From contig NZ_VOSM01000004.1 of the NCBI RefSeq assembly GCF_007997015.1, positions 186,001-250,000 on the forward strand: 64,000 nt of DNA, in the 5' to 3' direction. The translations under genes and the position numbers were made by a program. The notes below the pieces were generated by a model that searched no databases, was not told the origin of the DNA, and saw nothing but the letters and a program-made list of their open reading frames with translations. Of the stretch, positions 32,093 through 44,800 are shown one piece after another (position 1 is the stretch's first letter; each line of letters opens with the position of its first letter). The stretch is from Lujinxingia vulgaris (lineage in GTDB: Bacteria > Myxococcota_A > Bradymonadia > Bradymonadales > Bradymonadaceae).

Positions 32093-33229
32093 TCAGGTGA
32101 GCACAAGGTTGTCGCGATGCACAATCGCGTCGACCACCGTGGAGCCGATGGCCTCTTCGATAGCCTCGGAGCGCAGACCGGCGATCGCGCGGATCTGCGC
32201 CGCGCTGTACGAGACGAGCCCGCGGGCAAAAACCTCGTTCCCGGGTCCGACAAGCTCCACCAGACTCCCCGCCTCAAAACTTCCCTCCACCTCGGTGACC
32301 CCGATAGGCAGCAGGCTTGCGCCGCGTTCGCGTAGCGCGCGCATCGCGCCGGCGTCGCAGACGATCCGTCCTTCGGCGCGGGCGCCGTGGTCGATCCAGC
32401 GTTTGCGAGCGCGCACCGCCCCGCCCTGCCCCGGATCAAAGAAGGTCCCCACAGGCTCTTCAGCCCAGAGCGCGGCGAGTACGCCGGGGCGCTTGCCCGG
32501 TGCGATGACCGTGGGGGTGTCGGCGCGCGCGGCGATGCGCGCGGCCATGATCTTGGAGACCATCCCCCCACGCCCCACCCCCGAGGCCGGCGGTCCGGCC
32601 CACTGATCTACGCGCGGATCATCGAGCGCGATCGCCTCAACGCGTTTTCCAAAGCTGCGCGTCCCGTCGTCGGCCTCCACGACCTCCAAAAGCCCCTCCA
32701 CATCCGAGAGCAGCACCAGCAGATCGGCGCCCAGCAGCGCGGCGCACATCGCAGCGAGCTGATCGTTGTCGCCGAAGGTGAGCTCCTCGGTGGCGACGGT
32801 GTCGTTCTCGTTGATGACCGGCACCGCCCCGAAGGCGTGCAGCGTCTCCAGCGCGCTGCGCGCGTTGAGGTAGCGCCCGCGATCGGCCATATCCTGACGC
32901 CCGAGCAGCACCTGGGCGACACGGCGGTCGTAATGGCCAAACTCGGCCTCCCACATCTGCATCAGTCGCGACTGCCCGAGCGCCGCAAAGGCCTGGAGCT
33001 CAGCCACCGCGCAGGGGCCGGGGCTCACGCCCAGGGCCTGCCGCCCCAGCGCGACCGCCCCGGAGGTCACCACCGTGACGCGCACCCCGGCGCTCATGAG
33101 GCGATCGAGATCATCGACCAGCGCCGCAAAGGTGCGGCGATCGACGCGGCCGCCCTCGCGCATAAAGATCGCGCTGCCGATCTTCACCACCACATGACGC
33201 GCCTCGGTGATCCTTGAGCGTTTCGACAT
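32093..33229 (-). CDS. proB: Glutamate 5-kinase (proline biosynthesis)
   Basis: 378 residues from ATG 33229, with AGGAG seven bases upstream inside the tail of the preceding gene. Amino-acid kinase fold: HVVVKIGSAIF near residue 12, VTSGAVALGRQALG near 54, PVINENDTVATEE near 137, LLVLLSDVEGLLEV near 170 and RGGMVSKIMAARIA near 215. The last 90 or so residues form a PUA domain. It phosphorylates glutamate, the first step to proline. proA is not adjacent. Confidence 0.96.
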   Translation of the reverse strand: MSKRSRITEARHVVVKIGSAIFMREGGRVDRRTFAALVDDLDRLMSAGVRVTVVTSGAVALGRQALGVSPGPCAVAELQAFAALGQSRLMQMWEAEFGHYDRRVAQVLLGRQDMADRGRYLNARSALETLHAFGAVPVINENDTVATEELTFGDNDQLAAMCAALLGADLLVLLSDVEGLLEVVEADDGTRSFGKRVEAIALDDPRVDQWAGPPASGVGRGGMVSKIMAARIAARADTPTVIAPGKRPGVLAALWAEEPVGTFFDPGQGGAVRARKRWIDHGARAEGRIVCDAGAMRALRERGASLLPIGVTEVEGSFEAGSLVELVGPGNEVFARGLVSYSAAQIRAIAGLRSEAIEEAIGSTVVDAIVHRDNLVLT

Positions 33230-33233
33230 CCTC

Positions 33234-34208
33234 TTACTCCTCATCCTCAACCGCCAGCCCGGGGCCAGCTTCCAACTCGCCAGTGTCGATGCGCTCCTTT
33301 AGCCACGCTTCCACGCGGCGAAGCTCGCGCTGACCGTCGAGGACGTCAAGCGAAGTTCGCCGCGCGGGAGCCTCAATGCTCACCTCCTCAGGTCCCGATC
33401 GGGCGCATGTTTCAAGGCCCACCTCAAGCTCGCCGCCTTGAGCAAGGGTCAGGCGCGCGTGCAACACCTGGCAGCGCGCCTCCCCCCGGGGCTCCAGCGT
33501 GACCGAGGCCGAAAGCATCTCGGCGCGGGCCCGAAGCACCGAGGCCCAGTCCTCTTCGGGGAGTACGATCTTTGGCCCGCACCGATACGCAGCGCCTTGC
33601 TGCGGGGTGAGCGTCGACTCGGAGGTGGGTGCCCAGCCCTCGGCCAGGGTGCGCATCAGCGCTTCGAGCTGGCCGTGCGCCTCCTGCCGCGCGCGGGCCA
33701 GCGCCGGGCTCTCTGGCGGATGCTCCACCGCGCTCTCGGGGCCTACCCACTCCAGGACCTCCTCGGGGCTCCAGGTCCACCGACGGGTGTGGTTCACCGG
33801 CACATCGAGCACATCGGTGGAGGTGGCGTCGATCGTCAGCTCGCCATGGCCGGCGGCGTCTTCGCGATAACTCAGCGTCTCCTCCCAACGTCGCTCCAGG
33901 CGCCCTTCACGCGCGCGCAGCGTCAGCGTGGAGGTCAGCGTCACGGGCTCCCCGAGGGTCCAGCCCGGATCGCAGGCGTCGAGCCGGGGCGCGGCAAGCT
34001 CTCGGGCAACCCGGCGCGCCTCGACTCCGACCTCCAGCGCGCGCAGCGTGCCGACCTTTCCGGCGCGCCCCGGCTGCGCGGTCAGCGATTCGGGGAGCCC
34101 TCCGTGCACACCGCCCCACAGATGCCAGCCCCACGCTCCGAGCGCCGTCAGCACCACCAGCCCTGCCACACACCCCGCCGCCTTTGTTCGAACCGATCGC
34201 GCGCTCAT
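33234..34208 (-). CDS. Hypothetical membrane-anchored protein upstream of proB
   Basis: 324 residues from ATG 34208; a longer frame would run into the nrdJ terminator hairpin and is rejected. One N-terminal transmembrane helix (GCVAGLVVLTALGAWGWHLW, about residues 12-31). The remainder is predicted periplasmic beta-rich sequence (ERRWEETLSYREDAAGHGEL, then VTLEPRGEARCQVLHARLTL) with three or four Cys that could pair. No family recognised. It ends four bases before the proB start, so the two are co-transcribed, but no functional link to proline is apparent. Confidence 0.65.
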   Translation of the reverse strand: MSARSVRTKAAGCVAGLVVLTALGAWGWHLWGGVHGGLPESLTAQPGRAGKVGTLRALEVGVEARRVARELAAPRLDACDPGWTLGEPVTLTSTLTLRAREGRLERRWEETLSYREDAAGHGELTIDATSTDVLDVPVNHTRRWTWSPEEVLEWVGPESAVEHPPESPALARARQEAHGQLEALMRTLAEGWAPTSESTLTPQQGAAYRCGPKIVLPEEDWASVLRARAEMLSASVTLEPRGEARCQVLHARLTLAQGGELEVGLETCARSGPEEVSIEAPARRTSLDVLDGQRELRRVEAWLKERIDTGELEAGPGLAVEDEE

Positions 34209-34235
34209 CGTGCGCAGCCTAACAACGACGCGCCA

Positions 34236-34273
34236 ACAAAAAAAGCCGCCCCGCGCATGCGCGGGGCGGCTTA
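34236..34273 (-). terminator. Terminator of nrdJ
   Basis: Minus-strand stem AAGCCGCCCCGCGC pairs with GCGCGGGGCGGCTT around a short central loop and is followed by seven T residues. Confidence 0.92.
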
Positions 34274-34314
34274 AAGACCGGGGCAAAACGCCCCGACCTC
34301 TCACACCTCAGACC

Positions 34315-37269
<2,955 letters not shown>

Positions 37270-37425
37270 TACTTCCCTCTCCATGAATGGGTGGGTCTAT
37301 TTCCCCAACAATCTGAACATAACAACAGCGCCCAGCATGACCAGCAGGCCCGATCGTTTTTGTCGAGGCGTCTTCCCTAAACGCCTCTCAACTACAACCG
37401 GCCCACCACGCTGAAGCGGCTGCTG

Positions 37426-37453
37426 ACTCTATCAACCGTGATCCCTCTGTCAA
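37426..37453 (-). promoter_or_regulatory. Candidate sigma-70 promoter for nrdJ
   Basis: Minus strand: perfect TTGACA (37448-37453), 16-base spacer, TAGAGT (37426-37431), about 155 bases before the start codon. Confidence 0.5.
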
Positions 37454-37473
37454 ACGACTTATTCGCCGCAATG

Positions 37474-37520
37474 CCCCAAGATGTTGTATACCCTCCTCGG
37501 GCGACCCACTAGATGTGGGG
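37474..37520. promoter_or_regulatory. Two inverted-repeat-like sites upstream of nrdJ, possible NrdR boxes
   Basis: CCCCAAGATGTTGTAT (37474-37489) and the palindrome CCCAC-TAGAT-GTGGG (37505-37519) lie about 31 bases apart, 20-70 bases upstream of the nrdJ -35. NrdR normally binds paired 16-base boxes about three helical turns apart. The first matches the consensus at about 11 of 16 positions, the second poorly. Confidence 0.25.
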
Positions 37521-37822
37521 CAAACCACTGTTATTTCAAGACCTTAGGCGAGCACCCCTCAAGTCTTTATTGAGGAGCAAGGGGCATTCGCTAAAGTATT
37601 GATTTAGCTGCACTTTTCGACCCGCTCGACGATCGTGTATCGATCAATGAGGCCCAGGCGCGCACCGACGCTGGAGGATCGTCACCTCGCCACCCTTTCG
37701 AGCGCTCGCGATCGGGCTTGCGCCCCGATGGCGAACAGGGTTCACTGTCGGCCCTCGCCGCCACACCGCCAGAGAAGGCCGGCGTCGAGCTGTAGACCAC
37801 GCCACACCGGACTGGAGCGTCC
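37520..37822. other. Rest of the nrdJ/NDH-2 divergent region
   Basis: No gene seen. TTGAGG (37570-37575), a 16-base spacer and TAAAGT (37592-37597) are a candidate plus-strand promoter for the NADH dehydrogenase gene, leaving a leader of about 220 bases. Confidence 0.3.
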
Positions 37823-39067
37823 ATGCGTAAGATTGTTGTGCTCGGGAGCGGATTTGCCGGCTATCACGCCGCGCGCACCCTGGAAGATGCGCTGCTCAGC
37901 CGCAGCCGCGTAAAACTGACTCTGATCAGCGATCAGAGCTCCTTTGTGTTCAGCCCGCTCCTCTACAACGTGGCCAGCGATGAGCTCGATCCGGGGCATA
38001 TCACCACCCCGCTCGACGAGGCCTTTGACGCGAGCACCGAGGTGCTGGTGGCGCGGGTCACGCGCATCGACCTGGAGCGCCGCGTGCTGGAGACCGACCG
38101 CGGAGAAGTGGACTTCGATTACCTGATCCTGGCGCCGGGCACCGCGCGCGACACCCACGCCTTTGAGGGGGCCGAGCGTGCGCTTACACCCGACTCGGTG
38201 CGCCGCGCCGTGGAGATCCGCGACCGGCTGGCCGGGCTCTTTGAGTTTGGCGATCAGAGCCCCTGGCATTTTGCGGTGGTGGGTGCGAGCACCGACGGGG
38301 TGGAGTGGTGCGCGGAGCTCGCCAGCGCCATTGAGGATGTGCGAGCGCGCAACCCCGAGCTCAACCGGCCCGTGGAGATATCGCTGATTGAGGCGCGCGA
38401 GCGCGTGCTGGCCGATCACTCCGAGGAGATGAGCGCCATCGCCACGCGTTACCTTCAGCACCTGGGTGTGAAGCTGCATACCGGGCGCCGGGTTGTAGCG
38501 ATGAGCGACATCGGACTTACGCTCGATGATGGCAGCGCCATTGAGGCCGCCCACGTCTTTCATCTGGCAGGCCGCCGCGGCCACGACTGGGTGGCTCAGG
38601 CAGGCCTGCCCGTCAACGAGCTGGGGCGCCTCAAGGTCGAAGCCACGCTTCAGGTGGAGGGCCACCGGCGCATTTACGCGGTGGGCGATGCGGCCGATAT
38701 CCCCGGGACCTCGCCGCGCAACGCCCAGGTGGCGATGCAGGCCGGGCGACAGGCCGCACAGAACCTGCTGGCGGACCTGGTGGGCCGCGCGCACCGACCT
38801 TTTGTGTACGAAGATCGCGGCGACTTCGTGACCCTGGGTCGCGCCAACGCCGCGCTCGACTTGCTGGGACGCGCCTTTGAGGGGCGAGCTGCGTGGCTGG
38901 CGTACCGACTCTACTTTACGGCGCTGATGCCCCAGGCCTTTCAGAAGGCCCTGCTCTTGATGGACTGGATCGCCCTGCGCGCCTCGCGCCCCGACTGGGA
39001 TCAACGCCCCGCAGCGCTGGAGAGCGACGCGCTCAAACCCGGGGCCTCGGGGCGCTCTGAGGGGTGA
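37823..39067 (+). CDS. Type II NADH dehydrogenase (NDH-2)-like flavoprotein
   Basis: 414 residues; GGAG five bases before the ATG. N-terminal FAD site VVLGSGFAGYHAARTL, second Rossmann-like segment HFAVVGASTDGVEWCAEL near residue 155 (NADH binding, with a less typical GASTDG instead of GGGPTG), and RIYAVGDAADIPGTSPRNAQ near 285 (FAD). The C-terminal region carries amphipathic/hydrophobic helices (AWLAYRLYFTALMPQAFQKA) used by NDH-2 for membrane contact. It likely passes electrons from NADH to quinone without proton pumping. A strong terminator follows. Confidence 0.85.
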   Translation: MRKIVVLGSGFAGYHAARTLEDALLSRSRVKLTLISDQSSFVFSPLLYNVASDELDPGHITTPLDEAFDASTEVLVARVTRIDLERRVLETDRGEVDFDYLILAPGTARDTHAFEGAERALTPDSVRRAVEIRDRLAGLFEFGDQSPWHFAVVGASTDGVEWCAELASAIEDVRARNPELNRPVEISLIEARERVLADHSEEMSAIATRYLQHLGVKLHTGRRVVAMSDIGLTLDDGSAIEAAHVFHLAGRRGHDWVAQAGLPVNELGRLKVEATLQVEGHRRIYAVGDAADIPGTSPRNAQVAMQAGRQAAQNLLADLVGRAHRPFVYEDRGDFVTLGRANAALDLLGRAFEGRAAWLAYRLYFTALMPQAFQKALLLMDWIALRASRPDWDQRPAALESDALKPGASGRSEG

Positions 39068-39100
39068 GCGTCGCCGCGCTTATCTCGCATCCTTTCGCAT

Positions 39101-39138
39101 AAAAAAAACGCCCCCGAATTCGGGGGCGTTTTTTTTTG
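39101..39138. terminator. Bidirectional terminator
   Basis: Eight A residues, stem ACGCCCCCG/CGGGGGCGT with AATT loop, then nine T residues; sits between convergent genes and fits both. Confidence 0.95.
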
Positions 39139-39153
39139 AAACACAGGCTTCGC

Positions 39154-40458
39154 TTACTGGCGCATGCGCTCCAGCTCGAGTTTAAGCTGCTCTTCCGGCG
39201 TCAGCTCTTCGCCTTCGTCTTCATCGGCGGCAGCCTCTTCTTCCGCGGGCTCGGGTTCCGGCTCGGGCTCGGGTTCCGGCTCAGGCTTCGGTTGCGCGAT
39301 CTCGATGGTGCGCGCGGGCTCCGGCGCAGCTTCGGGCTCGGGTTCCAGCTCAGGCTCGGCGACAACTTCGGGCTCGGGCTCAGGTGTCGGCGCAGGACGT
39401 TCGACCTTCTTCGCCGGGCGCGGGCGCTGACGCACCTCGGGCTTCGGTTCAGGCGTCGGTTCCGGCCGTGCGGCAGGCTCGGGCGCATGCTCAACCTCGG
39501 CGGGCTGCTCGGCGTTGGCCTCCTCCTGAGCATCACCTGCGGGCGCCTCTTCATCGACCAGCGAATCGCCCGGGATTTGATCGGCCGGCGCCTCAACGCC
39601 GGGCTCTCCACCTTCATCGCCCTCGGCGGGCGCAGGCGCTTCCTCACTGCCAGGCTCTTCGACGGCTGCGGGCTGCTCTTCAGCGGTCGGCTCCGCAGGT
39701 GCTTCAGGGGCAGACTGCGCCGCACCGGAGGCCGACGCCGCAGCGCCGGGACCGGCTGTAAAGTACCAGCCGGCACCGCCCGCAAGACCCAGCACAATGA
39801 TGAGCACCAGCACGATGCCGATCTTCGATCCGCCCTCTTTCTTCGCGGGCGCAGCCACCGGGGCCGGCGTGGGCACCGGGGCACGGCGCGGCTCGGCCTT
39901 CGGCTCAGCGACCTCTGGCGAGGGCGCCGGCGCCGCCGGTTCCGCTGCAGCTTCCTCCTCACCGAAGAGCGCGGCCTCATCGAGGGCAGGCGCCGCGGCA
40001 ACCTCGGGCTCGTCATCTTCCTGGCCCGGAAGTTCGCCGTCATCGGGAGCGCTGGCGACAGCGGACTCCTCCACTGCATCAACCTCTGGCTCCGCCTCCG
40101 GCTCCGGCTCAGCCACAGGTTCGGGCTCGGCGGGCGCCTCAGCAAGTGCGAGGTCGTCGTCGCCTTCCAGCGCGTCGGCCTCCTCCTGCGCCTCGGGCAA
40201 AGGCCCCGGCGCCGGCGTCAGCTCCACGGCGGCCTGCGAGGACGCATCGACGTCCCCGAAAAGATCGGCCGAGGCGTCCATCGAGGTCAGAGAGGGCTCC
40301 GAGCTCTCGCCCGCCCCCAGCGGCACGCCGGCACCGGCGTCGAGCTCAGCCGCCGCCTCCGATTCATCACCGGCCATACCAAAAAGAGGCGTCCCGTCAT
40401 GGGGACACACGTCGATGGCTTCTTCGAAATTTCGCCCGCAAGTGGTGCAAAAGCGCAT
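39154..40458 (-). CDS. Zinc-ribbon membrane protein with long Pro/Glu-rich regions
   Basis: 434 residues from ATG 40458, with AGGAGG nine bases upstream. Residues 1-26 form a zinc ribbon ([20 protein letters not shown]). Then about 180 acidic, low-complexity residues, a transmembrane helix ([20 protein letters not shown], about 210-231), and about 190 residues of Pro/Glu/Ala repeats ([16 protein letters not shown]) ending in [13 protein letters not shown]. The zinc ribbon would face the cytoplasm and the repeats would span the periplasm, like TonB-type spacers. I know of no specific family. A structural or sensing role is a guess. Confidence 0.65.
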   Translation of the reverse strand: MRFCTTCGRNFEEAIDVCPHDGTPLFGMAGDESEAAAELDAGAGVPLGAGESSEPSLTSMDASADLFGDVDASSQAAVELTPAPGPLPEAQEEADALEGDDDLALAEAPAEPEPVAEPEPEAEPEVDAVEESAVASAPDDGELPGQEDDEPEVAAAPALDEAALFGEEEAAAEPAAPAPSPEVAEPKAEPRRAPVPTPAPVAAPAKKEGGSKIGIVLVLIIVLGLAGGAGWYFTAGPGAAASASGAAQSAPEAPAEPTAEEQPAAVEEPGSEEAPAPAEGDEGGEPGVEAPADQIPGDSLVDEEAPAGDAQEEANAEQPAEVEHAPEPAARPEPTPEPKPEVRQRPRPAKKVERPAPTPEPEPEVVAEPELEPEPEAAPEPARTIEIAQPKPEPEPEPEPEPEPAEEEAAADEDEGEELTPEEQLKLELERMRQ

Positions 40459-40602
40459 ACCTTGTGGCCTCCTGTCGTGACCGTCTTCGCTCCCCGGGGC
40501 AGCGTCATCTGGTCGTGTAATACCTTCGCAAGGCCGGGCCACCATAACCCATTGTTCAGGTGGCGACAACTTGGCGCAGGGCCTTCACACTCGCTTCAGA
40601 GC

Positions 40603-40638
40603 GCAAAAGGCCGAGGGGACTACCCTCGGCCTTTTGCC
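40603..40638 (-). terminator. Terminator downstream of the 40694-41494 lipoprotein gene
   Basis: CAAAAGGCCGAGGG pairs with CCCTCGGCCTTTTG; T residues within the stem arm serve as the weak tail on either strand. Confidence 0.65.
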
Positions 40639-40693
40639 GCGTACTTACGCCTTCGGAGCGGGGAGCGCACTAACGCGCGCGCCCCGGACCGAC

Positions 40694-41494
40694 TTAGTTG
40701 GCGTTGTAGTTCACGCTGTAGTCACGCTGGTGCACCGAGCCCTCGATCTTACCGGCGGCGCCGGACGCGGTCAGCTTACCGCTGACGTTGACGGTGTTGC
40801 CGTCGCGCTCACCGGTGGCCGAGATGTTGCCATCGGTGGAGACTTCGCCGCTGAAGGGAATGGCGAAGGCGGCGCCTTCACGGTTACCGCGGACCTGACC
40901 GCTGACCTTGAAGTCGGGGCGGACCATCATGCGGATGGAGGCACCTTCGAAGCCACCACCACCGAAGTTACCGTTCATCGAGCCAGTCTTGGCGGGCATG
41001 GGCTTGGCCGGAGCCTTCTTGGCGGCGGCACCCTCTTCGGCGGGAGCCTCTTCACCGGCGGCTTCTTCGCCTTCGGCGGCACCGGCTTCAGCCAGCGACT
41101 CGGCCAGCTCGGCGGTGCACTTCTCCATGCGAGTCTCGATGGCCATCTTCACGCTCTCGCGCTCAGCCATCTGCTCCTGGGCGGCGTTGAAGCTCTCTTC
41201 GGTGAAACCGTAGCGCGGGTAGATCTCGTTTTTGATCTCGGTAGCGCGCGCCGGGTCTTCGATCTGCGCGTTGACGCAGGTCACTTCGAAGGCGGCGTTG
41301 ACGTACATGTCTTCGTTAACTTCGGCGGCCTCTTCTTCAGCAGCCTCTTCCTCCGGAGCAGCTTCCTCTTCGGTGGGCTCTTCGGGGGCGGCTTCTTCGG
41401 TGGTGGCGGGCTCTTCAGCCGGCTTATCACAACCCGAGAAGACCAGTCCGGCACTCGCCAGGGCGACGATCAACAATTGAATTCCACGCTTCAT
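40694..41494 (-). CDS. Acidic lipoprotein
   Basis: 266 residues from ATG 41494 (AGGAG six bases upstream). Signal peptide with lipobox VFSGC near residue 22. Then about 40 residues of Glu/Ala/Pro (EEPTEEEAAPEEEAAEEEAA), a helical domain with two Cys (FEVTCVNAQIEDPA, KCTAELAESL), a Lys/Pro/Ala linker, and a C-terminal beta segment of about 90 residues (GASIRMMVRPDFKVSGQVRG, VNVSGKLTASGAAGKIEGSV). The last part could be a small beta sandwich. No family known. Likely well expressed, given its consensus promoter. Confidence 0.7.
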   Translation of the reverse strand: MKRGIQLLIVALASAGLVFSGCDKPAEEPATTEEAAPEEPTEEEAAPEEEAAEEEAAEVNEDMYVNAAFEVTCVNAQIEDPARATEIKNEIYPRYGFTEESFNAAQEQMAERESVKMAIETRMEKCTAELAESLAEAGAAEGEEAAGEEAPAEEGAAAKKAPAKPMPAKTGSMNGNFGGGGFEGASIRMMVRPDFKVSGQVRGNREGAAFAIPFSGEVSTDGNISATGERDGNTVNVSGKLTASGAAGKIEGSVHQRDYSVNYNAN

Positions 41495-41655
41495 GAATTT
41501 CTCCTTCATTCGAATTCACATCAGGAAAACCGGTTCATGCCCTGCCATCAGGACTCGCTCCGGAACCGAGCTTGCCGCAACCTTGGTCGCGCCGGGCAAG
41601 CATACTCTCTTAGAGGCTCGCCCCTACATCGAACAATACGCGGCCAATGCGGCGC

Positions 41656-41685
41656 ATACTATGCCCGCACTCTTGAGACTGTCAA
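41656..41685 (-). promoter_or_regulatory. Promoter of the acidic lipoprotein gene
   Basis: Minus strand: perfect TTGACA (41680-41685), 18-base spacer, TAGTAT (41656-41661), 162 bases before the start codon. Confidence 0.5.
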
Positions 41686-41736
41686 TTCCAACGCAGCAAG
41701 AGGCGATCGCCCGCCTGGACGCTCGAAAACGCAGAA

Positions 41737-41793
41737 GGGCCCGAAGCGAGACACCTCCTGCGGGAGGCGACATCGCTCCGGGCCCGGAGCTTA
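41737..41793 (-). terminator. Long structured terminator of the nidogen-like gene
   Basis: Outer stem GGGCCC with flanking AGCG pairs with CGCT and GGGCCC, and an inner hairpin CCTCC/GGAGG lies in the loop. On the minus strand the sequence continues TTCTGCGTTTTC. Plausible but not canonical. Confidence 0.45.
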
Positions 41794-41823
41794 ACGGGAC
41801 TTCACCGGTTTAGCGTTTCATGC

Positions 41824-44800
41824 TCAGCGGCGCCGACGGCGCAAGACCATCACGCCGGCTGCAGCGAGCAACCAGAGAGGCACATCGCCCTGGCCCTGGC
41901 CGGGGACCGTCGCGCAGGAGCTGCCCAGGGCAAGCCCGCCACCGCCGTACATCTTCAGCGCCTCGGCGACGTTGATGCCGCGCTCCTCGGTGGTGACGTT
42001 GCCTGCCTCATCTCGTGCGCTGACCTCGATGGTGTGCTCGCCGGGCTCAACATCCTCCGGCAAGCTCACCGACCACTGGCCATCCTCGCCGACGACCACC
42101 GTGTCGATGACCTCGCCGTCGAGTTCGACCTCAATGACCGCGCCCGGCTCGGCGCTGCCGCTGATCGTGCGCTCATCCTCATAGAGGACCTGACCCTCGG
42201 TCGGCGAGTCGACGGTGAGCTCGGGGGCGCTGAGGTCAACCTCAATGGCGACCTCCGCTTCGGTGCGGATGCCCGCATCCTCGGCGACGACTTCGATGAC
42301 ATGTTGCCCTTCATCCAGCGCACCGTCCGGGGTGTAGCTCCACTGACCGTTGGCGTCGGCCTCCACCTCGGCCACCTCATCACCATCGATGATGATGGCG
42401 ATCGTAGCGCCGGGCGCCGCGCTACCCGAGATCTCGGGGCTGGCCTCGTTGGTCAACGCCCCGTCAACCGGCGCGTCAATGATCACGGCGGTGGTGGAGG
42501 TGTCGATGGTCACCTCCACCCGGTCCTCACGCACACCCGAGGGCGATTCGACCGATGCGCCGAGGCTAAACTCGCCATCTTCAAGCGCCTCCTCAAGCTG
42601 ATAGCTCCACTGCCCCAGATCGTCGGCGACGGTCTCACCGACCTCTTCGCCATCGACCAGGATGGTGACAGTCGCGCCCGGCTCGGCGCTGCCGCTGAGC
42701 GTGGGGGTGGAGGTGCGCACCCGGTCGCCTTCGGCCGGCGCGTCGATCTGCACGCCGTCGGTGCTGTCGACCGAGAAGTCGACAACCTCTTCACTCATAT
42801 TGCCGGCCTCGTCGGTGGCGGTCACACGCAGCTCGTAAACACCTTCATCCAGAGGCGCATCGAACTCGAAGCTGTACGCGCCGCTCTCGTCGGCGACCGT
42901 CGTGCCCACGATCTCATCGTTGATGATGATCTCGATGACATCGCCCGGCTCCGCCTGCCCCTCAACGCGCTCGGGCGACTCGATGTAGCGCACATCCTGC
43001 TCCGGGGAGTCGACGGTGAGCACCGGAGCGACGGTGTCGATCACCACAATGATGGTGTCATCGCTGCGACCGTCGTCGGCCACGATTTCGTACTGCCCAT
43101 CTTCAAGCGGCTCGTCCAGCGTAACGCTCCAGTCGCCGTTGCTGTCGACGGTCACCGTGGCGACCTCGTCGCCGTCGATCGAGATGGTAACCTCAGCGCC
43201 CGGCTCACCCACGCCGCTGAGCGTGGGGGCGTTCTCAGACGTGACACTCTCATCCAGCGGCTCGATGATCGTGAGCTGCGCGGTGCAAAGCTCACCGTCG
43301 CCCACAAAGCCCGGCAGGCAGGTGCAGCTGAAGCTGCCATCGGTGTCGGCGCAGCTGGCCTGAGCGTGGCAGGTGTCGGTGTCGAGCGCGCATTCGTCGA
43401 CGTTGACGCAGCTCTCGCCATCGAACTCGTAGCCTTCCTCGCAGGCACAGCTGTACGAGCCGTCGGCGTCGCTGCACTGACCCGGACCACAGATACCAGG
43501 CGTCTCGGTACATTCGTCCACATTGACGCAGCTGGTTCCGTCGAACTCGTAGCCTTCCTCGCAGCTGCAGCTGTACGAGCCATCGGCGTCGCTGCACTGA
43601 CCCGGACCACAAACGCCAGGCGTCTCGGTGCATTCGTCCACATTGACGCAGCTGGCTCCGTCAAACGCATAGCCTTCCTCGCAGCTGCAGCTGTACGAGC
43701 CGTCGGCGTCGCTGCACTGGCCCGGCCCGCAGATGCCGGGCGTCTCGGTGCACTCGTCCACATTGACGCAGCTGGTTCCGTCGAACGCGTAGCCTTCCTC
43801 GCAGCTGCAGCTGTACGAGCCATCGGCGTCGCTGCACTGGCCCGGCCCGCAGATGCCGGGCGTCTCGGTGCATTCGTCCACATTGACGCAGCTGGTTCCG
43901 TCAAACGCGTAGCCTTCCTCGCAGCTGCAGCTGTACGAGCCGTCGGCGTCGTTGCACTGACCCGGCCCACAGATGCCAGGCGTCTCGACGCATTCGTCGA
44001 TATCGACGCAGCTGGTTCCGTCGAACGCGTAGCCCGCCTCACAGGCGCAGGCGTAGCTGCCGCCGGTGTTGGAGCAGGTGCCCGGCCCGCAGATCGAGGC
44101 GTCTTCGACGCACTCATTGATATCGGCGCAGGCGCCGTCGACAAGCTCATAGCCCGCCGCGCAGGAGCAAACATAGCTGCCGGTGGAGTTCGAGCACGTA
44201 CCGCCCTCGCCACAGATGCCAGGCGTCTCGACGCATTCGTTCACATCGACGCAGGTCGTGCCGTCGAAGGTGTAGCCGGCGTCGCAGGCGCAGTCATAAC
44301 TTCCACTGGTATCGCTGCACTGACCTTCACCGCAGATGTCCGGCGTCTCGACGCACTCGTTGATGTTGACGCAGGTGGTGCCGTCAAACTCAAAGCCCGC
44401 ATCGCAAACACAGTCGTAGGCGCCCACGTTGTCGAGACACTGCCCGGGACCACAAATCACAACGTCTTCGGCGCATTCATCGACGTTGACGCAGGTCGTG
44501 CCGTCGAACTCAAAGCCCGCATCGCAGGCGCAACTGTAGAAGCCTTCGGAGTCGCTGCACTGGCCCTCGCCGCAGATCGCCGGGTTCTCGGTGCACTCGT
44601 CGATATCGACGCAGGTGGTGCCGTCAAACTCGTAACCCGAGTCACAGGCGCACTCATAGGAGCCGTCGATGTCATTGCACTGACCCGCGCCGCAGATCCC
44701 TGGCGTCTGCGCACATTCGTCGATGTCGACGCAACCGCCCGGGACCGCGCTCACCGTGCAGGTGCCGTCGCCCTGGGCGTTGTTCGGATCGTTGTTGCAC

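Noticed and set aside
37270-37822. Cobalamin riboswitch upstream of nrdJ.
   Set aside because: No B12-box sequence (GCCACTG-type) on the nrdJ strand; only CAGTGG-like chance similarity.
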